A program made the translations under genes and the position numbers. The notes beneath the pieces were generated by a model. It made no database searches and was not told where the DNA came from. It worked only from the letters and a program-made list of their open reading frames with translations. Of a stretch of DNA of 64,000 nucleotides, positions 24,305 through 32,358 are shown in pieces. This DNA comes from CAWJKP01 sp963843465 (lineage in GTDB: Bacteria > Planctomycetota > Planctomycetia > Pirellulales > Thermoguttaceae), in the NCBI GenBank assembly GCA_963843465.1, contig CAWJKP010000002.1:1686360-1750359 (forward strand), written 5' to 3'. Every line of letters starts with the position of its first letter. Position 1 is the first letter of the stretch.

Positions 24305-24406
24305 GTAGGGTGGGACAAGGCCGCCTTGGCGGCCGCCGGCCCACCAAGACCTGGTGAAAATGGTGGGCCGGCGCTCGCTCAGGCGAGCTGGTCTCACCCT
24401 ACTCGT
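24305..24406. repeat. dispersed GTAGGGTGGGAC hairpin repeat, copy 1
   Basis: The element runs from GTAGGGTGGGAC, through a GGCCGCC/GGCGGCC stem and GGCCCACCA, to CTCACCCTACTCG. Other copies are at 30379-30420 (inverted, partial) and 48392-48619 (interrupted). Confidence 0.7.
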
Positions 24407-24414
24407 CGAGGCTC

Positions 24415-24735
24415 TTAGCGGTGTGCGGACTCGGCTTGCAAGGCCGCGGCCCGCTTGGCTTCCAGCGCGGCCAACAGCTTGTCGAAGGGCTTGTTGAACT
24501 TCTCCAGGCCCTCCTCCTCCAACTGCCGGGCGACCTGCTCGCGGTCGATGCCCAGCTCCGCCAGCCGCTGGAGGAGCTGCTGCGACTCGGCCAGGTCCTG
24601 CTCCAACCGCGGCGCGGGTCGCCATGGTCGCGGTAGGCGTCCAACGTCTCCTGGGGCATGGTATTGATGGTCTCCGGCTCGGTCAGCGGCTCGACGTACA
24701 TAACCGCCGTAATAGGTTTTGTGGCATCGAATTCT
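24415..24735 (-). pseudogene. tal: transaldolase C-terminal remnant
   Basis: One frame gives VMYVEPLTEPETINTMPQE and then DAYRDHGDP. A second frame gives LEQDLAESQQLLQRLAELGI and FNKPFDKLLAALEAKRAA. Together they match the end of bacterial transaldolases (pentose phosphate pathway), with a frame break near 24605-24620. The catalytic barrel and the start are missing, so this is debris, not an enzyme. Confidence 0.72.
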
Positions 24736-24878
24736 CCTTCTGAGGTGGTTTCCCTGAACTCTGGGGGCCGAACTCACTATTTGGCAGACGTTGGGGGAGG
24801 AATCGCGTGGGTACAGGCGTTTTGGAGTCCCATCACCACAGCCTACCTCAGGAGGGGGAAATCAGCGGTTAGCGGAGC

Positions 24879-24902
24879 TTTTTTCACTTTTTTCGCTTTT
24901 TT
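24879..24902. promoter_or_regulatory. three phased T6 tracts
   Basis: TTTTTT occurs at 24879-24884, 24888-24893 and 24897-24902, exactly 9 bases apart, just upstream of the ECF-type promoter. Such phasing usually bends DNA or acts as an UP-like element. Confidence 0.5.
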
Positions 24903-24904
24903 GT

Positions 24905-24931
24905 GAACCTTTTGGGGCGATCTCAGTCTAT
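24905..24931 (+). promoter_or_regulatory. candidate ECF-sigma promoter
   Basis: GAACC (24905-24909) followed after 16 bases by GTCTAT (24926-24931) resembles the -35 AACC and -10 GTC pattern of ECF promoters. It may be the autoregulated promoter of the downstream sigma gene. Confidence 0.4.
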
Positions 24932-25046
24932 AAAGTAAGTACACGGCGGCGTGGGGTGGGTCGGGGTGTTGACCTTTCGAGCCCTCCGGACCTTCCCCCT
25001 GGCCGTCACAACATTCTCTCCAACCGCGCAAGCGCAGGAATTGACC

Positions 25047-25430
25047 ATGGGTAGGTTTATCGCCGCGATCAAGGCCATGAAAGCCGACGTGCTGGGCATC
25101 TGCCAGGGCATGAACGTCGTCTCGGCCCGCATCGTGACGCGGCCTACACAGGGTTCCGCTGCGCTATTGCAACTGCGGTCTCTCTTGGCGCGGCTCCTCG
25201 GTCAGGAGCCGTCCGGCCGCTGGGCACTCGAAACGTGCCAGGCGCGACCGGAACACGTGCGCGTCGGCCGTCAGGCGGGATGTGCCAGTTCCCGCCGCTC
25301 GGGTCGCCGCACGTATCGCGCCCGAGCAGGCCGGGTCCCGGCTATTCGTCAGGCGGATTCTAAGGCCACCGGCCGGCGAATCCCCATCACCGACGAACAC
25401 CGCGGACCCCGGCCCGAGCCGGCCGCCTGA
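25047..25430 (+). CDS. possible small protein upstream of the sigma factor
   Basis: An open frame of about 128 codons with AGGA before the ATG. The first 40 residues (MGRFIAAIKAMKADVLGICQ and on) look coding; the rest is Arg-rich and may not be. It lies in the 590-base leader between the candidate ECF promoter and the sigma gene. It could instead be non-coding leader. Confidence 0.3.
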   Translation: MGRFIAAIKAMKADVLGICQGMNVVSARIVTRPTQGSAALLQLRSLLARLLGQEPSGRWALETCQARPEHVRVGRQAGCASSRRSGRRTYRARAGRVPAIRQADSKATGRRIPITDEHRGPRPEPAA

Positions 25431-25520
25431 CGCGCCTTTGCACTCAGGTTGCCGTCCGCTCACGGGCTTGCCGGGCCTTGCAATGTTTCCAGACACACGG
25501 CCAGTGGGAGAGGGAGAATC

Positions 25521-26096
25521 ATGGAACTCACGCGGAACGCCACTTTCGAGAACGAACAACTGACGGCCGTGGTCCTTGCCGCCAGGGACGGCGATCGCTG
25601 CGCCTTCGACGAGCTTTTCAGCCGCTACCAGCGGGCGATCTACCTCACCATCCTGCGGCGGTTGGGCAACGAGGCGGAGGCCCAAGAATTAGTCCAGGAA
25701 GTCTTCATGCAGGCGATGCGGAAGATCCGCCAGTTGGCCAACCCGCTCTGTTTCGGCGGCTGGCTGCGGTCGATCGCCCAACGCATGGCGATCAACCGGG
25801 CCATGCGGAGCCGGCCGGCCGTCTCGCTGGACGCGGAGCGGATGTCCCCCGACTTCGCCGAGGGCCAGACGCCCCTGGGCGAGATCCTCGCCCGGGAGCG
25901 GGCGGACCAGGTCCGCCACGGCTTGGACCGGCTTGCCGACCTGGATCGGGACACCCTGGTGGCCTTCTACTTCCAGGGCCGGTCGCTGGTCGAGATGAGC
26001 AACCAGTTCGACTCCCCGGTAGGCACCATCAAGCGGCGGTTGCACGTCGCTCGCAAGCGGCTGGCCAAGGAGTTGGCGGCGATGGCGCCGGCGTGA
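25521..26096 (+). CDS. ECF RNA polymerase sigma factor
   Basis: A 191-residue sigma-70 family protein with only regions 2 and 4. Region 2 shows FDELFSRYQRAIYLTILRRL and EAQELVQEVFMQAMRKI. Region 4 shows LDRDTLVAFYFQGRSLVEMS and GTIKRRLHVARKRLAKEL. The ATG at 25521 has GGGAGA upstream. No anti-sigma factor gene is adjacent; the following gene is in the opposite direction. Confidence 0.93.
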   Translation: MELTRNATFENEQLTAVVLAARDGDRCAFDELFSRYQRAIYLTILRRLGNEAEAQELVQEVFMQAMRKIRQLANPLCFGGWLRSIAQRMAINRAMRSRPAVSLDAERMSPDFAEGQTPLGEILARERADQVRHGLDRLADLDRDTLVAFYFQGRSLVEMSNQFDSPVGTIKRRLHVARKRLAKELAAMAPA

Positions 26097-26099
26097 GAA

Positions 26100-26180
26100 A
26101 GTGGTCAGTGACTAGTGGCTAGTGGTTAGTGGCCAGAAACGCGCCGCGCTGCCACTTCCTGCCACTAGCCACTGACCACT
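26100..26180. repeat. AGTGGCTAGTGG inverted repeat
   Basis: The repeated unit (A)GTGGTCAGTGACTAGTGGCTAGTGG is followed by its complement CCACTAGCCACTGACCACT, a hairpin between the convergent sigma and manC genes. Related units recur at 28284-28308. Confidence 0.7.
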
Positions 26181-27273
26181 ACGTGTACTGCCCGCCGAAA
26201 CGGACGTCAACCCGCTTCTGAAGCTCCTTGATCTTCTCGGCCATGTCCGCGCGGCAGACCAGGGTGGCGTTACCCGAGTGGACCACGATCATCTTCTGGC
26301 AGCCGATCAGGGCGACCAGATGGTCGGGATCGCTGGAGACGACCAGGCAATCGGACGACTCCTGAAGCTCGTGCCGCAGGGCGGCCAGGGCGTTGCCCTG
26401 GGCGTCGTGAGGACAGGTCTCGGCCAAGGCCGGCCAGGAGCCGATGTCCAGCCAGCGGAGCCGCATAGGGATCGCCGCCACTTGCACCGCCGCGTCCTGC
26501 GAGGCGCGCTCCATCACGGCGAAGTCGACGCTGATCTTCTTTAGCGCCGGGTAGACCCGATCGAGCACCGCGTCCCGCTCGGACGTGTCCCACGCCCGGG
26601 CCACGGCCGTCACCCCTTCCCACGCCGCCGGCTCGTAGCGGCGGATGCAGTCCAGCAGCGTATCGGCCCGCCAGACGAACATCCCGCTGTTCCAAAGGTA
26701 GCGGTCGGGCCCTTGCCGGAAATAGTCCTCGGCCGTCGCCGGCGGCGGCTTCTCGTGGAACCGCCGGACCACTCGCGCGGAGGCGTCGATCGGCGGGCCC
26801 AGCTCCAGGTAGCCGTAGGCCGTGGCAGGCCCGGACGGTGCGATGCCGAAGGTCACCAGGCTACGAGGCAGTCGCTCGACCAACTCGAAACCTTGGGCCA
26901 CGGTCCGCTGGAACTCGCCGACGGGCTCGATCAGGTGGTCGGCCGGGAAGACGCCGATCACCGCGTCCGTATCGCGATTGGCCAGCACGGCGGCGCTGAG
27001 GCCCACGGCGCCCAGCGTATCGCGGCCGATCGGCTCGCCGATGAACTGCGCGGGAGAAAGCGACGGCGCCGCGGCACAGATCGGCTGCTGCTGCTGCCGG
27101 CCCGCACAAACGTAGCAGCGCTCGGGCGGGATCAGGCCCGGGAAGCGATCCAGCGCCAGCCGCAAGAGGCTCTTGCCCCCGATGAAAGGGATCAACTGTT
27201 TGGGCAACTCCGAGCGGCTCATGGGCCAGAGCCGCGTGCCGGATCCGCCGGCCAGGATCAGTGCGTAACGCAT
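26179..27273 (-). CDS. manC: mannose-1-phosphate guanylyltransferase
   Basis: A 364-residue nucleotidyltransferase making GDP-mannose from mannose-1-phosphate and GTP. The N-terminal signature LILAGGSGTRLWPMSRSELPKQ is complete. GVFPADHLI, YGYLELG, FHEKP and WNSGMFVWR are further family motifs. The isomerase domain of bifunctional AlgA-type enzymes is absent but encoded next door. The start at 27273 overlaps the end of manA by 16 bases, implying coupling. Confidence 0.93.
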   Translation of the reverse strand: MRYALILAGGSGTRLWPMSRSELPKQLIPFIGGKSLLRLALDRFPGLIPPERCYVCAGRQQQQPICAAAPSLSPAQFIGEPIGRDTLGAVGLSAAVLANRDTDAVIGVFPADHLIEPVGEFQRTVAQGFELVERLPRSLVTFGIAPSGPATAYGYLELGPPIDASARVVRRFHEKPPPATAEDYFRQGPDRYLWNSGMFVWRADTLLDCIRRYEPAAWEGVTAVARAWDTSERDAVLDRVYPALKKISVDFAVMERASQDAAVQVAAIPMRLRWLDIGSWPALAETCPHDAQGNALAALRHELQESSDCLVVSSDPDHLVALIGCQKMIVVHSGNATLVCRADMAEKIKELQKRVDVRFGGQYT

Positions 27274-28274
27274 GGAACCGATACCCCGAGCAATGTTACC
27301 GAGCCCTCCGACGGCATCCACGAGCAGGCCCCCGACGCAGCCGGCACCAGCACGGTCTCGCCTCTGCGGAAATCACGCCGATAGCCGCTCTCCTGCCGGC
27401 GAAGCTCGACACGCCCCTCGATCACGATCCAGATCGAGAACCGGCCGGACCATGCTCCGCATGGTCCCCCCGGCAGATCCCAAGGCGAGGTGAGCGTGAA
27501 ACGGTCGAGGGTGAAATAGGGACAAGCGACCAGCCGCTGGCCGCGGTTGCCCGGGGCCAGGCCCTCCAGCGGGCTTCCCACAACCGGGGTCACCGGGCCC
27601 GCCGTCCAATCGACCGACCGCAGGGCCTCATTGCGGTGCAAGGCCCGCGGCTTGCCGTCCGCGCCGAGGCGGTTCCAGTCGAACAGGCGGAAGGTGGCGT
27701 CGCTGGACTGCTGCACCTCGGCCAGGAGCACGCCGCCGCCTACCGCGTGGACGACCCCCGCCGGCAAGAACAGGCAATCGCCCTTCCTCGGCGAGATCTC
27801 GTGCAACGATTCGGCCAGGGTCCCTCGGTCGAGCTGCCGCTGGACGTCGTCGCGGGTCGTTCCCTGCCGCAGGCCGGCATAGATCCGCGCCGCCGGCTCG
27901 GCATCGAGCACCACCCAGGCCTCGCTCTTGCCCAGCTCGCCGGCGCCGAGTTCGCGGGCGATCTGGTCGTTGGGGTGGACTTGGATCGAGAGCAGTTCCC
28001 GGCAGTCGAGGAACTTGATCAACAGCGGGAACGGGGCGGTGGGCTCATGCGCTTGGCCGGCGATCTCTGCGGCCCGGCTCGACCAGAGGTCTGAAAGCTG
28101 CGAGCCCTGCAAGGGTCCCTCGGCCACCCGACTGACGTGCAGTGACTGGGCGCTGAGCATCCACGCCTCTCCGAAGGCTCCCTCGCCCGGCAACGGCCGG
28201 CCCAGGAGTTCTTCCAGCCGCCGCCCGCCCCAGACTTGGGGCCGGAAATAGGGTTCGAAAACCAACGGGTCCAT
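27258..28274 (-). CDS. manA: mannose-6-phosphate isomerase, class I
   Basis: A 338-residue cupin-fold, zinc-dependent enzyme interconverting fructose-6-phosphate and mannose-6-phosphate. It shows VWGGRRLEELLGRPLP, the zinc-site motif SIQVHPND, then KGDCLFLPAGVVHAVG and a C-terminal cupin half. It supplies manC, with a phosphomannomutase expected elsewhere. It is immediately followed by manC with overlapping codons. Confidence 0.92.
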   Translation of the reverse strand: MDPLVFEPYFRPQVWGGRRLEELLGRPLPGEGAFGEAWMLSAQSLHVSRVAEGPLQGSQLSDLWSSRAAEIAGQAHEPTAPFPLLIKFLDCRELLSIQVHPNDQIARELGAGELGKSEAWVVLDAEPAARIYAGLRQGTTRDDVQRQLDRGTLAESLHEISPRKGDCLFLPAGVVHAVGGGVLLAEVQQSSDATFRLFDWNRLGADGKPRALHRNEALRSVDWTAGPVTPVVGSPLEGLAPGNRGQRLVACPYFTLDRFTLTSPWDLPGGPCGAWSGRFSIWIVIEGRVELRRQESGYRRDFRRGETVLVPAASGACSWMPSEGSVTLLGVSVPCVTH

Positions 28275-28283
28275 CGAGAAGTC

Positions 28284-28440
28284 AGTGGCTAGTGGTCAGT
28301 GGCTAGTGAAGAGGGATAAGAGATGAGAGATAAGGCGAAGACATGCGCCCCACACTCCCCATCCCTTATCCCTCATCCCTTATCCCTCATCCCTTATCCC
28401 TCATCCTTCATCCCTCATCCTTCATCTCTCATCCCTCATC
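28284..28440. repeat. TAGTGG units and CATCCCTTATCCCT satellite
   Basis: First come AGTGGCTAGTGGTCAGTGGCT units, then a purine arm GAGGGATAAGAGATGAG. Many 7-base units CATCCCT/TATCCCT/CATCCTT follow (about 28364-28440). The purine arm can pair with the pyrimidine array. It separates manA from the upstream gene and is probably variable in length. Confidence 0.75.
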
Positions 28441-29278
28441 AGAATCCGCGGAGCGAGGTGCTTTGGCGGCGGGGCAGACCCTCCTTCGGCAGCCGCTTCA
28501 GCACCCGGTATTCTATCCCATGGGCTTCACAGTAGTCTCGTTTTTCCCTGTGGTCGCCGTCTTCGTTGACGGCATAGATGTCGGGGCCCAGACGGCGGAT
28601 CTCGGGCTCGGCGTCGAGCCAGCCGTCGCCCGAGCCAATCAAGGCCCGCTTTACGTGGCGGATGGACTGGACCATGTAGCGTCGCTCGTCCTGGCAGAAC
28701 ATCGGATGTCCTTCGCCCTTGAGCAAGCGGATATTGGCGTCGTGCCCGACGACCACGTACAGGTCGCCCAGCACGCTGACCTCTTCAAAGAACCGCACGT
28801 GGCCCGAGTGGAACCAATCGTAACAGCCGGTGACGATCACCTTCTTCCTCCCCGACTTGGGTGGCGAAGGCTCTTCCGGCAGCTCCGGAAACCCCTGGAG
28901 CTGATCGTCGCTGAGCCGATGGTACTGGATGCCCTGCGCGCGGCAATAGGCTTCCTTGCCGGGGCTGTCGTTGGCCCGTTGGACGACCCAGATCCCCGGG
29001 CGCAACCCTTCGCAAACCGGCAGTTGGTCGCCGTCGCCGGGCGGATCGAAGGGCAGAACGCGATCAACGTAACGCACCGCTTCCAAGAAGTAACGCCGCT
29101 CGCTTTCAGGAAACTTGGGAGCTATGCCCTGAAGGCGCTCGATCGACCGGTCGGACCAAAGGAAGACTTGTACCGGGCCGAGCTTGGCGGCCTCCTCGAG
29201 CAGCCGCACGTCCCGGCTGGTAAGCCCGCAAAAACCGCCCGACACCGCCACGGGTTGCATTGGTTTGTCAAAACCCAT
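28439..29278 (-). CDS. two-domain nucleotidyltransferase (RfaE2/cytidylyltransferase-like)
   Basis: A 279-residue protein. The C-terminal half has the HxGH nucleotidyltransferase signature (VTGCYDWFHSGHVRFFEE) and a downstream DERRYMVQS motif like the ISSTKI region. This half resembles the HldE-type and glycerol-3-phosphate cytidylyltransferases. The N-terminal half looks like a second copy (VAVSGGFCGLTSRDVRLLEE) whose HxGH is replaced by LTSR, so it is probably inactive. The ATG at 29278 has GGGGG upstream; a TTG at 29293 is an alternative. Role: probably activation of a sugar phosphate. Confidence 0.8.
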   Translation of the reverse strand: MGFDKPMQPVAVSGGFCGLTSRDVRLLEEAAKLGPVQVFLWSDRSIERLQGIAPKFPESERRYFLEAVRYVDRVLPFDPPGDGDQLPVCEGLRPGIWVVQRANDSPGKEAYCRAQGIQYHRLSDDQLQGFPELPEEPSPPKSGRKKVIVTGCYDWFHSGHVRFFEEVSVLGDLYVVVGHDANIRLLKGEGHPMFCQDERRYMVQSIRHVKRALIGSGDGWLDAEPEIRRLGPDIYAVNEDGDHREKRDYCEAHGIEYRVLKRLPKEGLPRRQSTSLRGF

Positions 29279-29445
29279 CAGAGTTGCCCCCAAGGGGCCC
29301 TATCATATGGGAATCACGGTCGGGCAGGAATGCCCAACCTACAGCGGCAGTAGGATGGGCATTCTTGCCCGTCGCCGCGCTCCCTTGCCCGTCGCCGCGC
29401 CCCGGTCTTGAAACCGCTTCTGAAGCAGAACCTACGTTTTCGCGT

Positions 29446-30258
29446 TCAATGATTGATTTCCCCTCGGGTTCTTACCCTGATCCGCAGAGAGCCGGGGACC
29501 TCCTCCTCCGAGACAACATACAAGTACCCGCCGCCGCAGCCGGAGTACATCGCCCCGGGATACCTGGACTGGTAGTACACGAGCAGCGCCGGCAGGTCGA
29601 CGGTGAGCGTGGGATGCCGGACCGTCTGCGGCACGATCGCCTCCCAGCATTTCATGCACTCGTTCATCGAGGCCCCCAAGGCTTGGGCGTCCCTGCAGAG
29701 GATCGCGTCGTAACAGTCCTTGCCCGAACGGCCCAGGCGGCAGATCCACTGGGAATTGAGGTTCTTCACCCCCAGGGGGTTGTAGCCTTCCGGCCGCGGC
29801 GCCACGGGGACCATCCGGATCACCCGCTCCAGCCAGCGGGCGATCCCGGGATCATTATTGGACTCGACGTGCGTGGGGAACACTCCGCCCTCGTGCGAAA
29901 CGTCGAAGTCCAAGCGCGAGACGCCCGGGTAGATCAGGCCGATCATGTCCTGCGAGCCGGAGGGCTCCGGCTTGCCGCGGTTCTCTTCGGCGTACAGTTC
30001 CCGCACCAGCTCGGCGGGGTCCCGCTGGGGCAGTTTCCCCTGCCAAAGCCGCAGGGCCACGTAGCGGGTGCCGGTCGCCATGCCGGAGCGGTCCATGAAG
30101 CGGAAGGTGGGTTCCAACGCCACCACCACCATCGAGCCGGGTGGCGAAGGATTCCAGCGGGAGACGAACGGCTGGTCGATCCAGCCGCCGGCAAGAGCCA
30201 TACGGTAGGGGATCGCGCCGATCAGGCCGGTGAGGTTGGGGGCGGCTGAGGACTGCAT
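29446..30258 (-). CDS. GHMP kinase-like sugar kinase
   Basis: A 270-residue protein. PYRMALAGGWIDQPF resembles motif 1 of heptose/fucose GHMP kinases (APxRISLAGGGTD). EPSGSQDMIGLIYPGVSRL resembles the later GKQDQYAAxxGG motif. The ATP-loop GLGSSSA appears only as SGMATGTR, so activity is uncertain. MWRETM gives two start choices (30273, 30258), neither with a clear ribosome site. It sits among GDP-sugar genes. Confidence 0.65.
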   Translation of the reverse strand: MQSSAAPNLTGLIGAIPYRMALAGGWIDQPFVSRWNPSPPGSMVVVALEPTFRFMDRSGMATGTRYVALRLWQGKLPQRDPAELVRELYAEENRGKPEPSGSQDMIGLIYPGVSRLDFDVSHEGGVFPTHVESNNDPGIARWLERVIRMVPVAPRPEGYNPLGVKNLNSQWICRLGRSGKDCYDAILCRDAQALGASMNECMKCWEAIVPQTVRHPTLTVDLPALLVYYQSRYPGAMYSGCGGGYLYVVSEEEVPGSLRIRVRTRGEINH

Positions 30259-30298
30259 GGTTTCACGCCACATCACGATAGGTTGATTGCTGCGTCTC

Positions 30299-30356
30299 TT
30301 GTGGTGCAGGCATCTCGCCTGCAATCTCCGCGCAGGCGGGACGCCTGCACCACAAG
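30299..30356. repeat. TTGTGGTGCAGGC hairpin repeat, copy 1
   Basis: TTGTGGTGCAGGCATCTCGCC pairs with the complementary GGCGGGACGCCTGCACCACAA. A second copy is at 48499-48556. An inverted partial copy of the GTAGGGTGGGAC family follows at 30379-30420. Confidence 0.75.
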
Positions 30357-30426
30357 GTGCTAACCTGTTGACCACGACTGGTGGGCCGGCGGCCGCCACG
30401 GCGGCCTGGTCCCACCCTACGATGCC

Positions 30427-31479
30427 TCACGCCACGTCGCGAACGGTCCGCTTGCCGGCCTTGCGATCGTAGTACTGCTGTTGGATCCAGGCGTAGGTCT
30501 TTTCCAGGCCTTCGTCCAGCGGCGTGGTCGGCTCCCAATGCAGGATCCGCTGGATCATGGTGTTGTCGCTGTTGCGGCCGCCGACTCCCTTGGGGGCGTG
30601 CGGGTCGTAGGTGCGGCGGAGCTTGACGCCGCCGATCCGCTCGGCGAGGCTCGCCAGGTCGTTGATCGTGACCAGCTCGCTGGAGCCGAGATTGATGGGC
30701 GTGGCGATCAGCTCCTCGCAGTGCATGATCCTGTCGATGCCCTGGGTGCAGTCGTCGATGTACATGAAGCTGCGGGTCTGCGTGCCGTCGCCCCAGATTT
30801 CAATCGAGTCGCCTCCGGTGTCCTTGGCTTCGATCACCTTGCGGCACATGGCGGCCGGGGCCTTCTCCCGGCCGCCGTCCCAGGTGCCGTGGGGACCGTA
30901 GACGTTGTGGAAGCGGGCGATGGCCGTCTTCATGCCCCGCTCGGCCCAGTATTCCTGGCAGAACATCTCCGACATCAGCTTCTCCCAGCCGTAGCCCCGC
31001 TCGGCCATCGCCGGGTAGGCGTCGGACTCCTTCAAGGCCCGCGACTGCGGGTCCTTTTGCAGCTCGGTGTTGTAGGCGCAGGCCGAGGAAGAGAAGAAGT
31101 AGCGCGACGCGCCCGCCTGGTAAGCGGCCTCGATCATCTGTGTATTGATGAGGATGCTCCGCAGGCACTGGATGCGGAACCGCTCGATGAAGCCCATCCC
31201 GCCCATGTCCGCCGCGAGGTTGTAGACCTCGACCGCGCCTTCGCAGACGCGGCGGCAGTGGGCCTCCTGGCTGACGTCCAGCGACAGGCTCTCGACGCCC
31301 GGCACTCGCTGGTACCAATCGGGCAGGGGCTTCTTGTCGACCGCGCGGATCCGCGTGAAGCCGCGGTCGTGGAAGTAGCGGACCAAGGCCCCGGCAATGA
31401 AGCCGCCGGCCCCGGTGATGGCGATCAGCCCGTCCTTGTTCAGGCCCGTCTCTTCGGCAGTGGCAAGGGATGGTGGCAT
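30427..31479 (-). CDS. GDP-mannose 3,5-epimerase-like NDP-sugar epimerase
   Basis: A 350-residue extended SDR protein. The NAD motif is ITGAGGFIAG. The string NLAADMGGMGFI is characteristic of GDP-mannose 3,5-epimerase, and YGWEKLMSE contains the catalytic Tyr-x-x-x-Lys. SSSACAY and the substrate-binding FHNVYGPHGTWDGGREKAPAA also match. The enzyme would turn GDP-mannose into GDP-L-galactose or GDP-L-gulose. The product of manC in the same leftward cluster would be its substrate. The ATG at 31479 is chosen as the first good family start. Confidence 0.85.
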   Translation of the reverse strand: MPPSLATAEETGLNKDGLIAITGAGGFIAGALVRYFHDRGFTRIRAVDKKPLPDWYQRVPGVESLSLDVSQEAHCRRVCEGAVEVYNLAADMGGMGFIERFRIQCLRSILINTQMIEAAYQAGASRYFFSSSACAYNTELQKDPQSRALKESDAYPAMAERGYGWEKLMSEMFCQEYWAERGMKTAIARFHNVYGPHGTWDGGREKAPAAMCRKVIEAKDTGGDSIEIWGDGTQTRSFMYIDDCTQGIDRIMHCEELIATPINLGSSELVTINDLASLAERIGGVKLRRTYDPHAPKGVGGRNSDNTMIQRILHWEPTTPLDEGLEKTYAWIQQQYYDRKAGKRTVRDVA

Positions 31480-31515
31480 GGCGGTCCTTTCCGGTGGTAA
31501 GGGCGGTATCGGATC

Positions 31516-31576
31516 AAGGTAGTAGGCACACGCCGTGTGCCGTTCTGCGCGGCACACGGCATGTGCCTGCTACCTT
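31516..31576. repeat. AAGGTAGTAGGCACACG hairpin
   Basis: AAGGTAGTAGGCACACGCCG and its near-perfect reverse complement ending GTGCCTGCTACCTT enclose a short TTCTGCGC loop. It lies just upstream of the epimerase gene. Confidence 0.75.
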
Positions 31577-31683
31577 CCAATCGCGTCGCGGCTCATGCCT
31601 GCCAGAACTTGTCTTGGGAAGCTGCGGCAGGTACATTAACCCGGATTATACACGGCCTTGGCAGCTCGGGCGCACGGTGCGTC

Positions 31684-31750
31684 ACACTAGCCCGACGCGC
31701 AAGGGACGGTAAGTCGTTGTCGTTCCATCGCTTGCGCGTCGGGCTCGTGT
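31684..31750. repeat. ACTAGCCCGACGCGCAAG hairpin, copy 1
   Basis: CACTAGCCCGACGCGCAAGG pairs with GCTTGCGCGTCGGGCTCGTG. A second copy is at 50320-50384 in the Tad locus. Confidence 0.75.
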
Positions 31751-31794
31751 TCGGCCGCGAATGATCCTGGTCAAGATAATCAACGAGTCCACCC

Positions 31795-32184
31795 ATGCTC
31801 AAGACCGGCATTCTCAATCCGCAGGTCAATTCGCTGCTCAGCCGCGTGCGGCATACCAATACCCTGGTGATTGCCGATCGCGGATTCCCCTCCTGGCCCC
31901 ATCTGGAAACCATCGACATCTCGCTGGTCGACGACATCCCCAGGGTGCTCGACGTGCTGCGGGCGATCCGGGCCAATTTCGTCATCGGCAAGGCGTGGAT
32001 GGCCGAAGAGTTCCTGCGGAACAATAGCGAGGAGATCCGCGAGGCATTCGCCGCGGCGTTGCAGGGCATTCCCTTGATCCACGAGCCGCACCTGGAGTTT
32101 AAGAGACGCGTCCCCCAGGCGACGGGTCTGATCCGCACGGGAGAGACGGTTCAATACGCCAACCTGATCCTCGAATCGGCGTAG
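31795..32184 (+). CDS. RbsD/FucU-family sugar mutarotase
   Basis: A 129-residue protein similar to D-ribose pyranase and L-fucose mutarotase: LKTGILNPQVNSLLSRVRHT, NTLVIADRGFP, DVLRAIRANF, HLEFKRR and TGETVQYANLILESA. The catalytic-type His (HT) and the C-terminal Tyr-Ala-Asn are kept. These enzymes speed anomer or ring-form exchange of sugars. No ribose or fucose genes are next to it; the GDP-sugar cluster is divergent on the left. Confidence 0.88.
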   Translation: MLKTGILNPQVNSLLSRVRHTNTLVIADRGFPSWPHLETIDISLVDDIPRVLDVLRAIRANFVIGKAWMAEEFLRNNSEEIREAFAAALQGIPLIHEPHLEFKRRVPQATGLIRTGETVQYANLILESA

Positions 32185-32358
32185 CCGTTGATCGATATAA
32201 CACCTTTACTCATAAGATGTTATGCTATGCTAAGGCATAACCTATGCCCCGGCCCACCAGGATCGAGGATGTCCACAAACCATTTCTCCAGCCCCGGAAG
32301 TCGTTACACCCTGGCCTCGACGGGTTTCATTTCGTTTCCAGCCAAGATGGTTTACGTT

